A stretch of 64,000 bases of DNA from Lacunisphaera limnophila (GTDB lineage Bacteria; Verrucomicrobiota; Verrucomicrobiia; Opitutales; Opitutaceae): assembly GCF_001746835.1 (NCBI RefSeq), contig NZ_CP016094.1:2929501-2993500 (forward strand). The letters run 5' to 3'. The translations under genes and the position numbers were made by a program. Shown in pieces: positions 56,031 through 64,000 of the stretch (positions are counted from its first letter, which is position 1; each line of letters begins with the position of its first letter). Under the pieces are notes generated by a model that worked only from the letters and a program-made list of their open reading frames with translations, made no database searches and had not been told where the DNA came from.

Positions 56031-57647
56031 TCACAATCCGACTTGATCGAGGTTGGTCAGGATCTCGCGCAGGAGCGGCTCGTCGGCGAGCTCGGACCAG
56101 GGGCGGTTGCTGGAGATGCGGACGAAGTACTGGCTGCCTTGGCGGCTGAAACCGTATTTGAGCGCGATCTGCAGGAGGGCGGACAGCGAGTACGGATCAC
56201 GGTAGTCGATCACGCGGCCGTCAAACAGATGCCAGAACCAGACATGCTGGGTGCTGCCGCGGTCGGTTTTGAAGAGGCGGTATTCCGCCGGGGAGAGCTG
56301 CATGCCGGGCTGGGTGATGACCTGCCGGCGGTCCGAGCCGGCGGTGATGCTGGACCAGCCGGCCCCCGGCCAGCAGGCGTCGGGGGTGTGGGAAGCCACC
56401 TGGCTCACGGAGGTCTGGCCGGCGGGCCAGTAGGCGACATACACGGTCAGCTGGGTATTCCCCCCGCTTTCGGTGGTGCGGAGGTAGGTGCGTTCCGAGA
56501 GATAGTCGGTCCGGAGGATGTCGGAAAACCGGTAGAGATCGTCGGGAGTCACCACTTGCCAGCCGGCGGCCTCGGCCGGGAGCAGGCGGGCGAAAGGGAC
56601 GGATTCCGGGACCTGGATGGTCGTGATGGACCGGGAATTGAGGTAGAAGAAACCGCCCAAACCGAGCACCAGGGCGGCGCCGGTCCAGAACACCCGCAGG
56701 GCACCGAGCGGGAGGGTGATGGGGCGGTCGGCTGGTGGGGTCTCCGGTGGGTCGCGACTTTCCAACAGGACGGCGAGCCCGGCCAGAATGGCCGCGGTGA
56801 CCCCGAGGATCGCGAAGCCGGTGGCATCATGCCAGGTGCCGCTGATGTCGGTGCCGTGGTTGGCCAAGAGGGTGAGGGTGAGCGAGCGCAGCAGGTTCAT
56901 GCCCAGGGCCAGCGCGGGCGCCGCGATGATCAGGAGCAGGCGCCGGGCGGGCCGCCGCACCTGCCAGGCGGCGAAGAAGAATCCGGCGTAGATGCAGGAA
57001 ATGAGGCTGCGCACGCCACTGCAGGCCTCCTCGACGCCCACGGTGGTGCGGGCGAGTTCGATGATGTTGCCATGTTGCCGGGCGGGGATGCCGAGGATCT
57101 GCAGGGCATCCATCACGGCGCCCGTCACCCAGCTTTGCAGGGAGAAGGTCAGGCGCGCGTAGGTGCCGTCGGGGATCGGGGCGACCATCGGCCACAGCAG
57201 CAGGGCGGTGACGCTGATCCAGTTGAGCGGCAGCAGACGCACGCGTTCGTCGGCCAGCACCAACAGTCCCGCCCCCAGCAAGGCGGACAGGGCGGCGGCG
57301 AGCAGGAAAAGCACAACCGCGTGATTCCACGCCAAGGTGGCGGCGAAGAGCCCGGCGAGGCCCACCAGTGCCAGCCCGGCCGTGACGGTGAGGGTGAGCA
57401 GGCCGAGCGCCCAGGGGCGGGCGGGCAGCCAGCGCCAAGGGCCCTGTTTCCGGCTTTCCCACAGGAGCAGCAGGAAGATCAACGGGGCAAAAAAACCGTG
57501 GGAGAGATCCGGGTTCCGGCTCCACTCCGGCCACAGATGGAGGCTGTAGGCGATGACGCTGGCGCCGAGTGCGGCCAGCATGACCAAGATGCCCGCGGGC
57601 AACCGGACGCGGGCGGCCGGGGGGGCGGGAAGGGCGGCCGAAGTCAT
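56031..57647 (-). CDS. Exosortase fused to EpsI domain
   Basis: 538 residues. Part one (about 1-295) is an eight-helix exosortase: catalytic Cys209 in GVEEACSGVRSL, Arg254 in NLLRSL and His273 in TWHDATG, the transpeptidase-like triad that cleaves PEP-CTERM tails. After a hydrophobic segment, residues about 330-538 form an EpsI domain (RLLPAEAAGWQVVTPDDLYRF, VYVAYWPAGQ, HTPDACWPGAGW), normally a separate protein encoded next to exosortase. Fusion is known in some subtypes. The ATG overlaps the upstream TPR gene by four bases. A likely substrate is the giant protein at 593-10465. Confidence 0.92.
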   Translation of the reverse strand: MTSAALPAPPAARVRLPAGILVMLAALGASVIAYSLHLWPEWSRNPDLSHGFFAPLIFLLLLWESRKQGPWRWLPARPWALGLLTLTVTAGLALVGLAGLFAATLAWNHAVVLFLLAAALSALLGAGLLVLADERVRLLPLNWISVTALLLWPMVAPIPDGTYARLTFSLQSWVTGAVMDALQILGIPARQHGNIIELARTTVGVEEACSGVRSLISCIYAGFFFAAWQVRRPARRLLLIIAAPALALGMNLLRSLTLTLLANHGTDISGTWHDATGFAILGVTAAILAGLAVLLESRDPPETPPADRPITLPLGALRVFWTGAALVLGLGGFFYLNSRSITTIQVPESVPFARLLPAEAAGWQVVTPDDLYRFSDILRTDYLSERTYLRTTESGGNTQLTVYVAYWPAGQTSVSQVASHTPDACWPGAGWSSITAGSDRRQVITQPGMQLSPAEYRLFKTDRGSTQHVWFWHLFDGRVIDYRDPYSLSALLQIALKYGFSRQGSQYFVRISSNRPWSELADEPLLREILTNLDQVGL

Positions 57648-59134
57648 GGCTTGCGGGCCGGGGCGGTCGGGCGGTCGAGCACCACGTAGATGACCTCCAC
57701 CGGCAGCGGCACGAGCGGGAGCAGTTGGGAGAGCTGCTGCTGGCCGGCACCCTGCAGCAGCAGGTCGCCGACCGCCCTCACCGCTTTGGCGTTCGCGGCA
57801 GTGAAGCGGGTGATCGTCCCGGCCAGTTCTTCGGCGCGGGCTGTGTCCTTGCACGCGATCGCCGCGAGGTACGTCGCGTGGTAGAGGGGCAGGGTGTCAC
57901 TGCTCAAGGGCGGGCCGTGCCGCTGGAAGCGCTCGGCGTAGCGGGTGAAGGCCGCGGCGTCGGGTGAGCGGATGAACCACGCACAAAACTGAGCCGCCAG
58001 CCGCGGCGTCATGGGGTAACTCAGCAGGTTGTCGTATTCCGGCCCCATCAAGGAGGTCCATTTCTGGGCCTCGAAGAGGCGCAGGCGGAGGAAGGCGGCT
58101 TCCTCGAGCGGGAGGCGGGAACCATAGGCATTGATCAGGTCGCTCGCCGCCTCAAAGCGGCCGAGGTCCATCAGCGTCTCCGCCTGGTAGTAAGGCAGGT
58201 AGGGGCTGCCGGGCCGGCCGTGGACGCGGGTCAGGAGCGGCAGGGCCTGGTCGGGGTGGCGCTGGAGCAGGAGCAGTTCGATGCGGGCGAGTTCGAGGCA
58301 CCACTCCGGCAGATCCGTGTGGTGATTGAGGAGGGTCTCGAGCGCGGACTGGTCGCGGGTCTGGCGGGCGGAGAAGAGCAGGGTGTGGAGCCAGGCCTCG
58401 CGGCGGCCGGAATCCTCGCTGAGCATCGCAGTGGCCAGGGGCTTGATCTGGGGGTAGTCGCCCCGCGCGAGCAGCGCGCGGATCCAGATCTGCGCGGTGG
58501 CCGGTCGCTGCTCGGGCACCTCATGCATCAGCCGGGCGTAGATGTGCTCGGCCACATAAGGCTGGCCGGCGATCTGGCTGAGGGTGGCGAGGGTGAGGGC
58601 GGCGGGGTAGTTCTGCGGGTTGATCTCGCAGACCAGCTGCAGGGCGAGGATCGCCTCGGCATAATCCCCCTTGGCCAGGGCCTGTTGGGCCCGGGTCGCA
58701 TAAAGCTTTTCCTGGGAACCGCGCAGTTCGGACCAGAGCGGCGGCCAGACCACGGTCAGGTAGCTGGTATCATAGCTGGCGGTGCGGAGGAAGGCGAAGA
58801 CCGCCAAGGTGGCGGCGAGATAAAGGCTGAGAAAGGCAGCCCCGCCGTAGAGGGCGGCGCGGCCCCAGAACGGCCGGACGCGCTCGGCATCGACGCCGCA
58901 GCGCCAGCCTTCCTTGGTCTCCGTGAGCAGCGGGCAGACGCGGCGGAACCGCGCGGGCTGGCGCCAGTGGGTCACCGCGTTGCAGCGCGAGTCGAGGGCG
59001 TGGCCGGAATCGCTGAAGACCTGGCAGGGACAGCTGTCGCGGGTGGGGCCCTTCAGGCGGAACCAGGTCTTGCGGGCGTTCCAGTAAAGGAGCGCCCACC
59101 AGAACATAATGAAATCTGCGATCCAGCCGGTCAC
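57644..59134 (-). CDS. Membrane TPR protein with Cys-rich N-terminus, exosortase partner
   Basis: 496 residues. Residues about 1-30 hold a membrane-proximal hydrophobic/aromatic stretch (FIMFWWALLYWNARKTWFRL). Residues about 30-75 contain Cys in CPC, SRCNA, RVCPLL and WRCGV contexts, which might bind a metal or cofactor. A membrane helix follows (about 85-110), then TPR-like helices to about 460 (ARAQQALAKGDYAEAILALQLVCEINPQNYPA...). It shares a four-base overlap with exosortase, so the proteins are probably made together. TPR proteins accompany exosortase in polysaccharide systems; the Cys segment is not one I know. Start by the first ATG. Confidence 0.75.
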   Translation of the reverse strand: MTGWIADFIMFWWALLYWNARKTWFRLKGPTRDSCPCQVFSDSGHALDSRCNAVTHWRQPARFRRVCPLLTETKEGWRCGVDAERVRPFWGRAALYGGAAFLSLYLAATLAVFAFLRTASYDTSYLTVVWPPLWSELRGSQEKLYATRAQQALAKGDYAEAILALQLVCEINPQNYPAALTLATLSQIAGQPYVAEHIYARLMHEVPEQRPATAQIWIRALLARGDYPQIKPLATAMLSEDSGRREAWLHTLLFSARQTRDQSALETLLNHHTDLPEWCLELARIELLLLQRHPDQALPLLTRVHGRPGSPYLPYYQAETLMDLGRFEAASDLINAYGSRLPLEEAAFLRLRLFEAQKWTSLMGPEYDNLLSYPMTPRLAAQFCAWFIRSPDAAAFTRYAERFQRHGPPLSSDTLPLYHATYLAAIACKDTARAEELAGTITRFTAANAKAVRAVGDLLLQGAGQQQLSQLLPLVPLPVEVIYVVLDRPTAPARKP

Positions 59135-59236
59135 GCGGGCAAACTAGGGCGTCGGGTCCCGCCCGCAACGCGCAATTCGCCGGCTCCGGTCCTTTGACGG
59201 GGCCGGTTTTCTGGCTAGGATTCGCTGTTCCACGCC

Positions 59237-59854
59237 ATGAAATCGTTCACCTCACTCCTCTTCGCCGGGGCCACTGCGGTGGTCCTCGGCTTGGCCGCCC
59301 AGGCGGCGCCCGCGGTCGGGCAACCGGCTCCGGATTTCACCCTCACTGATGTCAACGGCCAGACCCACGCGCTGTCGGCCTACCGCGGCAAGACCGTGGT
59401 CCTCGAATGGGTCAACCCGGAGTGTCCGATCGTGCAGAAACACTACGACCGGAGCGGCAACCTCCCCGCCACCCAGTCAGCGGTGGTGGCGGAGGGGGCG
59501 GTATGGTTCGCGATCAATTCCGGCCATGAAGGCGCGCAGGGTGATTTCGAGGCGGAGGAAGTGGTGGCCTGGAGCCGCAAAAACAACGCCGCCTTCACGG
59601 CCTACCTCCGTGACCGGACCGGCGAGGTGGGCAAACGCTACGACGCCCGCCACACACCCACGCTGTTCATCATCGATCCCGCTGGGACGCTCGTCTACGC
59701 CGGCGCCATCGACAGCATCAGCTCGGGCAACCCGGCGGACATCAAGCGGGCGACCAATTACGTGCAGGCCGCCTTCGCCGACCTCAAGGCCGGCAAGCCG
59801 GTCGCCACCCCGGTCACGCGTGCCTACGGGTGCGGTGTGAAGTACGCGAACTGA
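59237..59854 (+). CDS. Exported redoxin (AhpC/TSA, thioredoxin-fold)
   Basis: 205 residues with a signal peptide (MKSFTSLLFAGATAVVLGLAAQA), so periplasmic. Thioredoxin fold: VGQPAPDFTLTDVNGQTHALSAYRGKTVVLEW, then NPECPIVQKHY with a single redox Cys63 (no CxxC), and ARHTPTLFIIDPAGTLVYAG with the cis-Pro. A second Cys lies in the tail AYGCGVKYAN. More like a peroxiredoxin-type redoxin than a disulfide oxidase. Divergent from the exosortase locus. Confidence 0.85.
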   Translation: MKSFTSLLFAGATAVVLGLAAQAAPAVGQPAPDFTLTDVNGQTHALSAYRGKTVVLEWVNPECPIVQKHYDRSGNLPATQSAVVAEGAVWFAINSGHEGAQGDFEAEEVVAWSRKNNAAFTAYLRDRTGEVGKRYDARHTPTLFIIDPAGTLVYAGAIDSISSGNPADIKRATNYVQAAFADLKAGKPVATPVTRAYGCGVKYAN

Positions 59855-59883
59855 GTCAGCCTTTCCGTTGGCCATAGCGAAAG

Positions 59884-59908
59884 GCCGGAGCACGGGCTCC
59901 GGCTTTTT
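59884..59908 (+). terminator. Rho-independent terminator after the redoxin gene
   Basis: Stem GCCGGAGC / GCTCCGGC with loop ACGG, followed by five T. Confidence 0.9.
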
Positions 59909-59997
59909 GCTGGCGGGCCCTGAGCACCCCGGGATCGCGTGCCCGCCCCGCCGCATGAAGAGCCGGCGACCTCGCCCGCGGGATGGGGATTTTCCTC

Positions 59998-60897
59998 TTA
60001 TCCCACCGGCAAACCCTGCGCATCTGTCGCATACGCCGGGGTCGCACCGTCCCGGGCGGCGACGAACTCACCGAGACGGCAGGCGCGCTCGAGGGCGACG
60101 GCGGGGCTTTCATCGTGACGGAGCAAGCCGGCGAGCAGGCCGGCGGTGAACGCATCGCCGGCGCCGACGGTATCGCGGACGGTCGTGGGCCGGGCGGCTA
60201 CCCAGTGCCAGGCGCCGTGGGCGAGGAGGCCGGCGCCGTGTTCTCCGGCGGTGACGCAGACCAAGGGATTCCCGCAACTCACGGCCAACGCGCGGGCGTG
60301 GGCTTCCTCACGGCCGGGCAGGGGAGTGTCGTCAGTGAGGCGCGCCGCCTCGCCGGCGTTGAGTTTCAGGAGCGTGCATTTCCGGGCGAGCTCTCGGACC
60401 AGGGTCAGGTCGTCGTGGGGGTGGCGCAGGTTGACATCGAGCACGCGCCACGCGTCCGCCGGCAGCACCGCAAGCAGCCGGTTGAGCGCGGCGCGGTTGG
60501 CGGGCGAGCGTTGGGCCAGCGAACCAAAGACCAGCGCCCGAGCCCCGTGGGCCGCGCGGATGCTGTCCTCCCCGGGCATGATCTGGTCCCAGGCGACTTC
60601 CTGGGTGATCTCGTAGGTGGCGCTGCCGGTGGCGTCGAGGACGGCCTGCACATGGCCCGTGGGCAGACCGAGGTGGCGGGTCACGCCGTCCGTTTCCAGG
60701 CCCCAGGCGCGCAGCCGCCGCAGCAGGTCGTCGCCGAGGAGATCCTGGCCGACGGCGCTGATGAGGTGGGCATGCAGGCCGAGGCGGTGCAGGTGATAGG
60801 CGACGTTGAACGGCGCCCCGCCCGGGAACGCCCCACGCGGCAGGAAATCCCAGAGGATTTCCCCGAAGCAGGCGACGAGCGGGCGGGAATCCGGCAT
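59998..60897 (-). CDS. PfkB family carbohydrate kinase (fructokinase-like)
   Basis: 299 residues. Opening CFGEILWDFLPRGAFPGGAPFNVAYHLHRLG is the fructokinase-type sugar-binding region. The anion hole and catalytic Asp are in DTVGAGDAFTAG near the C-terminus. Phosphorylates a hexose, probably fructose, using ATP. ATG 60897 is chosen at MPDSRPLVACFGE; a start 21 codons upstream would add non-conserved residues. A 59-base gap separates it from the unknown gene upstream on the same strand. Confidence 0.9.
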   Translation of the reverse strand: MPDSRPLVACFGEILWDFLPRGAFPGGAPFNVAYHLHRLGLHAHLISAVGQDLLGDDLLRRLRAWGLETDGVTRHLGLPTGHVQAVLDATGSATYEITQEVAWDQIMPGEDSIRAAHGARALVFGSLAQRSPANRAALNRLLAVLPADAWRVLDVNLRHPHDDLTLVRELARKCTLLKLNAGEAARLTDDTPLPGREEAHARALAVSCGNPLVCVTAGEHGAGLLAHGAWHWVAARPTTVRDTVGAGDAFTAGLLAGLLRHDESPAVALERACRLGEFVAARDGATPAYATDAQGLPVG

Positions 60898-60956
60898 GGG
60901 GCGGGCGGTGCGATCAGATAATCCCGAGCCGGTCTGGTTGCCAGCCGCGGCGCGGC

Positions 60957-61442
60957 TCACTCCTCCTCGAGCTTCCGGCGGCGGTCGACCTTCTCGACCT
61001 TAAACTCGTCCTTGGGAAGGACGTTGTCGGTCACCACGACGGCGACGGGCAGCTTCGTCTTCACCCAGAGCTCGGACTCCTTGAAATACTTGGCGCTGGC
61101 GCTCTCGAGGGCCTCGCCGACGGATTTCACCGGCAGGAGGCGGCCCTTCTTCGAGGCGTTGAAATCATAGGCGCCCTTGAAGATGCGGTCGGTGGTGGTG
61201 TAGGGACTCGCGTTTTCCGCGATCTGCACGACCCAGCCGGTCAGGTCCTTCTTGGGCAGCTTTCCGTCCATGTCGGAGAGCACGATGACGAACTGCTTCT
61301 TGGGCGCGGGTGGCTTGATGTCCTCATCCGCGGCGGGCGCGGTGATCTCGTTCATCTCCTCGACGATCTCGCGGAGGATGGAGGGGTCCAGCTTGTGCTT
61401 CTTGAGGATCTCGGCGACCTGATTGACTTCGATTTTGGCCAT
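60957..61442 (-). CDS. Uncharacterised conserved-looking protein, 161 residues
   Basis: Not recognised. From ATG 61442: an N-terminal helical part (MAKIEVNQVAEILKKHKLDP...EEMNEI), a Pro/Ala linker, then a beta-rich domain (QFVIVLSDMDGKLPKKDLTGWVVQI) ending in a charged tail RRRKLEEE. No signal peptide or membrane helix. The frame runs on upstream through non-coding repeat sequence, so the longer version is rejected. Same strand as the kinase but probably its own unit. Confidence 0.55.
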   Translation of the reverse strand: MAKIEVNQVAEILKKHKLDPSILREIVEEMNEITAPAADEDIKPPAPKKQFVIVLSDMDGKLPKKDLTGWVVQIAENASPYTTTDRIFKGAYDFNASKKGRLLPVKSVGEALESASAKYFKESELWVKTKLPVAVVVTDNVLPKDEFKVEKVDRRRKLEEE

Positions 61443-61788
61443 GGTGGAAAAGGGGGAAGGGGAGGATGAACCACGAAGTCCGCGAAAGGACACGAAAAAA
61501 AGCCGGGTACGACCAAGACTATTTCCTCGGATAGCGCGGATCGGGCGGATGAAGGCAGACGAGGCCGTCCTGCCTGGATTTCCGGAACTGATTTCGCCAT
61601 TCAGCCCATCCGCGTCCATCTGCGTTATCCGCGGGGATAGTCCGGGCCAAGAAATCTTGCCAAAGATTTGAGATCTATGGCGGCGCCCGGGGCAGGTGGC
61701 CTGACCGGGCCCGGGCAGACCGGATTTGCCCTTGCTGAATTACACGCCGTGGCCTCAGTAGGTCCACCCACGTTACCCGGCCCACCCC
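61443..61788. other. Gene-free stretch with dispersed-repeat-like fragments
   Basis: 346 bases without a credible gene. It contains TGAACCACGAAGTCCGCGAA-type and ATCCGCGTCCATCTGCGTTA-type strings (61467-61495 and 61608-61635) of the kind I recall as intergenic repeats in Verrucomicrobia. The promoter of the GMC gene should lie in the last 120 bases; none is clear. Confidence 0.5.
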
Positions 61789-63603
61789 ATGCCGCTCATT
61801 ACCTCCGCCCAGGTCAGGTCTGATTATGATGTCATTGTCGTTGGCTCCGGCGCCGCCGGCGGCCAGACGGCCTACACGCTTACCATGGAGGGAGCCCGCG
61901 TCCTGATGCTCGAGGCCGGCCGCGACTACGACCCGGTGAAGGAGACGCCGATGTTTCAGACCAACGGTCAGGCGCCCCTGCGCGGCGTGGCCACACCGGA
62001 CAAGCACATGGGTTTCCACGACGCCACGGTCGACGGCGGCTGGACCGTTCCCGACGAGCCCTACACGCAGATCTCGGAGGACCCGGCGAAAAAGTTCGAG
62101 TGGTGGCGCGCCCGCATGATGGGCGGCCGCACTAACCACTGGGCGCGCCATTCGCTGCGTAACGGCCCCTACGATTTCAAGCCCTACAGCCGCGACGGTC
62201 TCGGCTTCGACTGGCCCTTCACCTACGACGAGATCGCGCCCTGGTACGACAAGGCCGAGATGCTGGTCGGCGTCTACGGCGAGAACGAGGGCATGGAAAA
62301 CACGCCCGACTCCTCTCCCGGCGTCCTCCAGCCCGCGCCCGCCCCCCGCGCCAGCGAGTTGCTGGCCAAGAAACACATGGCCCCGCTCGGTATCCCGGTG
62401 ATCCCGATCCACCGCGCCGTGCTCACGCAGCGCCAGGACGGCGAGAAGCTCTCCCAGATTCTCCACCCGGGCAACCCCAAGGCCCAGCGCATCCTCGCCC
62501 AATCCATGAGCGAGCGCGCCGCCTGCTTCTGGGCCACGCCTTGCGGACGCGGCTGCGCCATCCGCGCCACGTACCAGTCCACCACCGTCCACCTGCCGCC
62601 TGCTCTGGCCACCGGCAATCTCGACATCGTGGCCAATGCCATGGTGCGCGAGGTGACGCTCAACGCCAAGGGCCTCGCCGACGGCGTGGTCTACATCGAC
62701 AAGACCACCGGCCTCGAGCACCGGCCCAAGGCCCGCGTCGTCGTCCTCGGCGCCAGCTCCTGCGAGTCGGTGCGCGTGCTCCTCAATTCCAAGTCCGCCC
62801 GCTTCCCCCAGGGCCTGGCCAACACCACCGGTCTCGTAGGCAAGTACATCATGGACACGGTCGGCGCCAGCCTCAGCGGCCAGATCCCCGCCTTGGAGAA
62901 CCTGCCGCCGCACAACGAGGACGGCGCGGGCGGTCTCCACGTTTACGCCCCGTGGTGGCTCTATGGTCCGCAGTTGCGCGGCGACCTCGGCTTCGCCCGT
63001 GGCTATCACATCGAGTTCGGCGGCGGCCGCTCCATGCCCGGCATGGGCGCGGGCGCCGGCCTGCAGAATTACACCCGTGGCAGTTACGGCCTGAAACTGA
63101 AGGAGGATGCCCGCCGCTTCTACGGCTCCACCATGTTCTTCTCCGGCCGCGGCGAGATGATCCCCAACGAGGGTTCCTACTGTGAGCTCGACCCGGTCGT
63201 GAAGGACAAGTGGGGCATTCCCGTGCTCCGCTTCGCCTGGGAATGGTCCGAGCACGAGCGCAAGCAGGCCGAGCACATGGAACGGACCTTCCGTGACATC
63301 ATCCTCGCCATGGGCGGCAAGGTCCTCGGCGCCTCGGGCAACCGCAAGCGCATCAGCCCCGACCACCCGATCGAGATCGGCGGCCGCGTCATCCACGAGG
63401 TCGGTGGCGCCATCATGGGCTCCGACCGCACCAAGTCCGTCACCAACCAATGGTGCCAGACCTGGGACGTGCCCAACCTCTACATGACCGACGGTGCGAC
63501 CTTCCCGTCCAACGCGGACAAGAACCCCACCATCACGATCATGGCCCTGGCCTGGCGCGCCGGCGAACACATGCTCGCCGAGATGAAGAAGGGGAATTTC
63601 TAA
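61789..63603 (+). CDS. GMC family FAD oxidoreductase (gluconate/alcohol dehydrogenase large subunit type)
   Basis: 604 residues. FAD motif DVIVVGSGAAGGQTAYTL at 14-31, MGGRTNHWARHSLRNGP in the FAD-covering region, and the C-terminal NPTITIMALAWRAGEHM where GMC active-site histidine and asparagine lie. Closest to the large subunit of gluconate 2-dehydrogenase-like enzymes, which oxidise sugars and pass electrons to a cytochrome. No signal peptide; the downstream subunit has a Tat signal and could carry it across folded. Substrate unknown. Confidence 0.9.
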   Translation: MPLITSAQVRSDYDVIVVGSGAAGGQTAYTLTMEGARVLMLEAGRDYDPVKETPMFQTNGQAPLRGVATPDKHMGFHDATVDGGWTVPDEPYTQISEDPAKKFEWWRARMMGGRTNHWARHSLRNGPYDFKPYSRDGLGFDWPFTYDEIAPWYDKAEMLVGVYGENEGMENTPDSSPGVLQPAPAPRASELLAKKHMAPLGIPVIPIHRAVLTQRQDGEKLSQILHPGNPKAQRILAQSMSERAACFWATPCGRGCAIRATYQSTTVHLPPALATGNLDIVANAMVREVTLNAKGLADGVVYIDKTTGLEHRPKARVVVLGASSCESVRVLLNSKSARFPQGLANTTGLVGKYIMDTVGASLSGQIPALENLPPHNEDGAGGLHVYAPWWLYGPQLRGDLGFARGYHIEFGGGRSMPGMGAGAGLQNYTRGSYGLKLKEDARRFYGSTMFFSGRGEMIPNEGSYCELDPVVKDKWGIPVLRFAWEWSEHERKQAEHMERTFRDIILAMGGKVLGASGNRKRISPDHPIEIGGRVIHEVGGAIMGSDRTKSVTNQWCQTWDVPNLYMTDGATFPSNADKNPTITIMALAWRAGEHMLAEMKKGNF

Positions 63604-63632
63604 GCGGCCGTGGCCAGCCATCCCGAATTTCA

Positions 63633-63650
63633 AATCTCAAATCTGAGATT
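63633..63650. repeat. Dyad AATCTCA-AATC-TGAGATT before the subunit gene
   Basis: Seven-base perfect inverted repeat six bases upstream of ATG 63657, in the short AT-rich spacer behind the GMC gene. It resembles strings that recur between Verrucomicrobial genes. Possible regulatory hairpin. Confidence 0.45.
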
Positions 63651-63656
63651 CCCATC

Positions 63657-64000
63657 ATGAATCCCCATCTTCCCCGTCTCGACCGTCGCGCGGCCATCAA
63701 GTGGATGCTGGCCGCCTCGGCCACACTGGCTGTCACCGACCGCGGGGCCTTCGCCGCCCAAGCCGCCGCCCCCGCCACGAAGGGCTACGGCACCGACCCG
63801 CTCCTCAACCAGGAATACGCCCCGGCGCTTTCTGGCCGCTCACGATGACCGACGCCCAGCGCCGCACCGCCGCGGCCCTCTGCGGGCTCATCATCCCGGC
63901 CGAAGGCTCCGTCCCGAGTGCGGCGGACCTCATGGTCCACGACTTCATCGACGAGTGGATCAGCTCGCCGTATCCCGACCAGCAGGCCGATCGCGCGACC
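63657..64000 (+). pseudogene. Gluconate 2-dehydrogenase subunit 3-like, apparent frameshift, 3' end cut by window
   Basis: Partner of the GMC oxidoreductase, 53 bases downstream. The N-terminus has a twin-arginine signal (LDRRAAIKWMLAASATLAV). Translation in this frame runs 63 codons and stops at 63846-63848 after EYAPALSGRSR. In the next frame the conserved text resumes exactly where it should: PGAFWPLTMTDAQRRTAAALCGLIIP and on to the window end. Adding one C near 63820-63823 (GCCCCGG to GCCCCCGG) joins them as EYAPGAFWPLTM. So this is a one-base deletion, either a sequencing error or a broken gene. An ATG at 63845 overlaps the stop (ATGA), so a split but coupled pair cannot be excluded. Confidence 0.8.

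Overview
This 64 kb window is a high-GC bacterial chromosome segment, almost certainly from the Verrucomicrobia and most like the Opitutaceae. The lineage call is inference. It rests on a giant autotransporter-repeat protein with a PEP-CTERM sorting tail plus an exosortase, a UDP-glucose dehydrogenase of the kind otherwise typical of animals and plants, a Cys-rich ferrochelatase, FabV enoyl reductase, and palindromic repeats between genes. About 48 protein genes are supported. I see no rRNA, tRNA, CRISPR array, insertion sequence or prophage. Very long open frames lie opposite many genes; they are a by-product of GC-rich codon use.

Layout. 1-471 is the tail of ugd. 593-10465 (minus) is a roughly 3290-residue secreted beta-repeat protein with a lectin-like head and a PEP-CTERM tail, apparently built from three fused copies of a PEP-CTERM-type architecture. 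10611-12439 (minus) is tsaB-alr, divergent from tig-clpP-clpX (12582-15900), the protein folding and degradation operon. 16031-18929 (minus) is an oligopeptide transporter followed by an M42 aminopeptidase. 19028-24619 (minus) is an envelope and lipid run: rpmF-plsX-fabH, a BamD-like TPR protein, an LptE-like lipoprotein, rpe and an esterase. uppP (minus) and trpD-glmM (plus) diverge near 25.8 kb.

28239-36367 holds two hybrid histidine kinases flanking hemH, plus two small unknown proteins. 36477-42341 holds gpmI, a sugar isomerase, an MFS transporter and aspS. 42529-45010 is a nitrogen module, glnK-amt-glnK. 45102-48957 resembles a trans-4-hydroxyproline catabolic operon (epimerase, FAD amino-acid oxidase, ketoglutarate semialdehyde dehydrogenase), followed by a fused isomerase/dehydrogenase gene and an SDR. 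51888-55777 (minus) holds a DUF3016 protein, dtd, fabV and an ECF sigma/anti-sigma pair. 55935-59134 (minus) is the exosortase locus: a TPR protein with a Cys-rich N-terminus, an exosortase fused to EpsI, and a 30-residue membrane peptide. The window closes with a redoxin, a PfkB kinase, an unknown protein, and a GMC oxidoreductase with a Tat-exported partner whose reading frame is broken by an apparent single-base deletion.

Functional links. The exosortase at 56-59 kb is a plausible processing enzyme for the giant PEP-CTERM protein at the other end of the window. Four-base ATGA overlaps couple tsaB-alr, tig-clpP, trpD-glmM, TPR-exosortase and sigma-anti-sigma. Start codons were chosen by homology, overlaps and signal peptides; uncertain ones are flagged.
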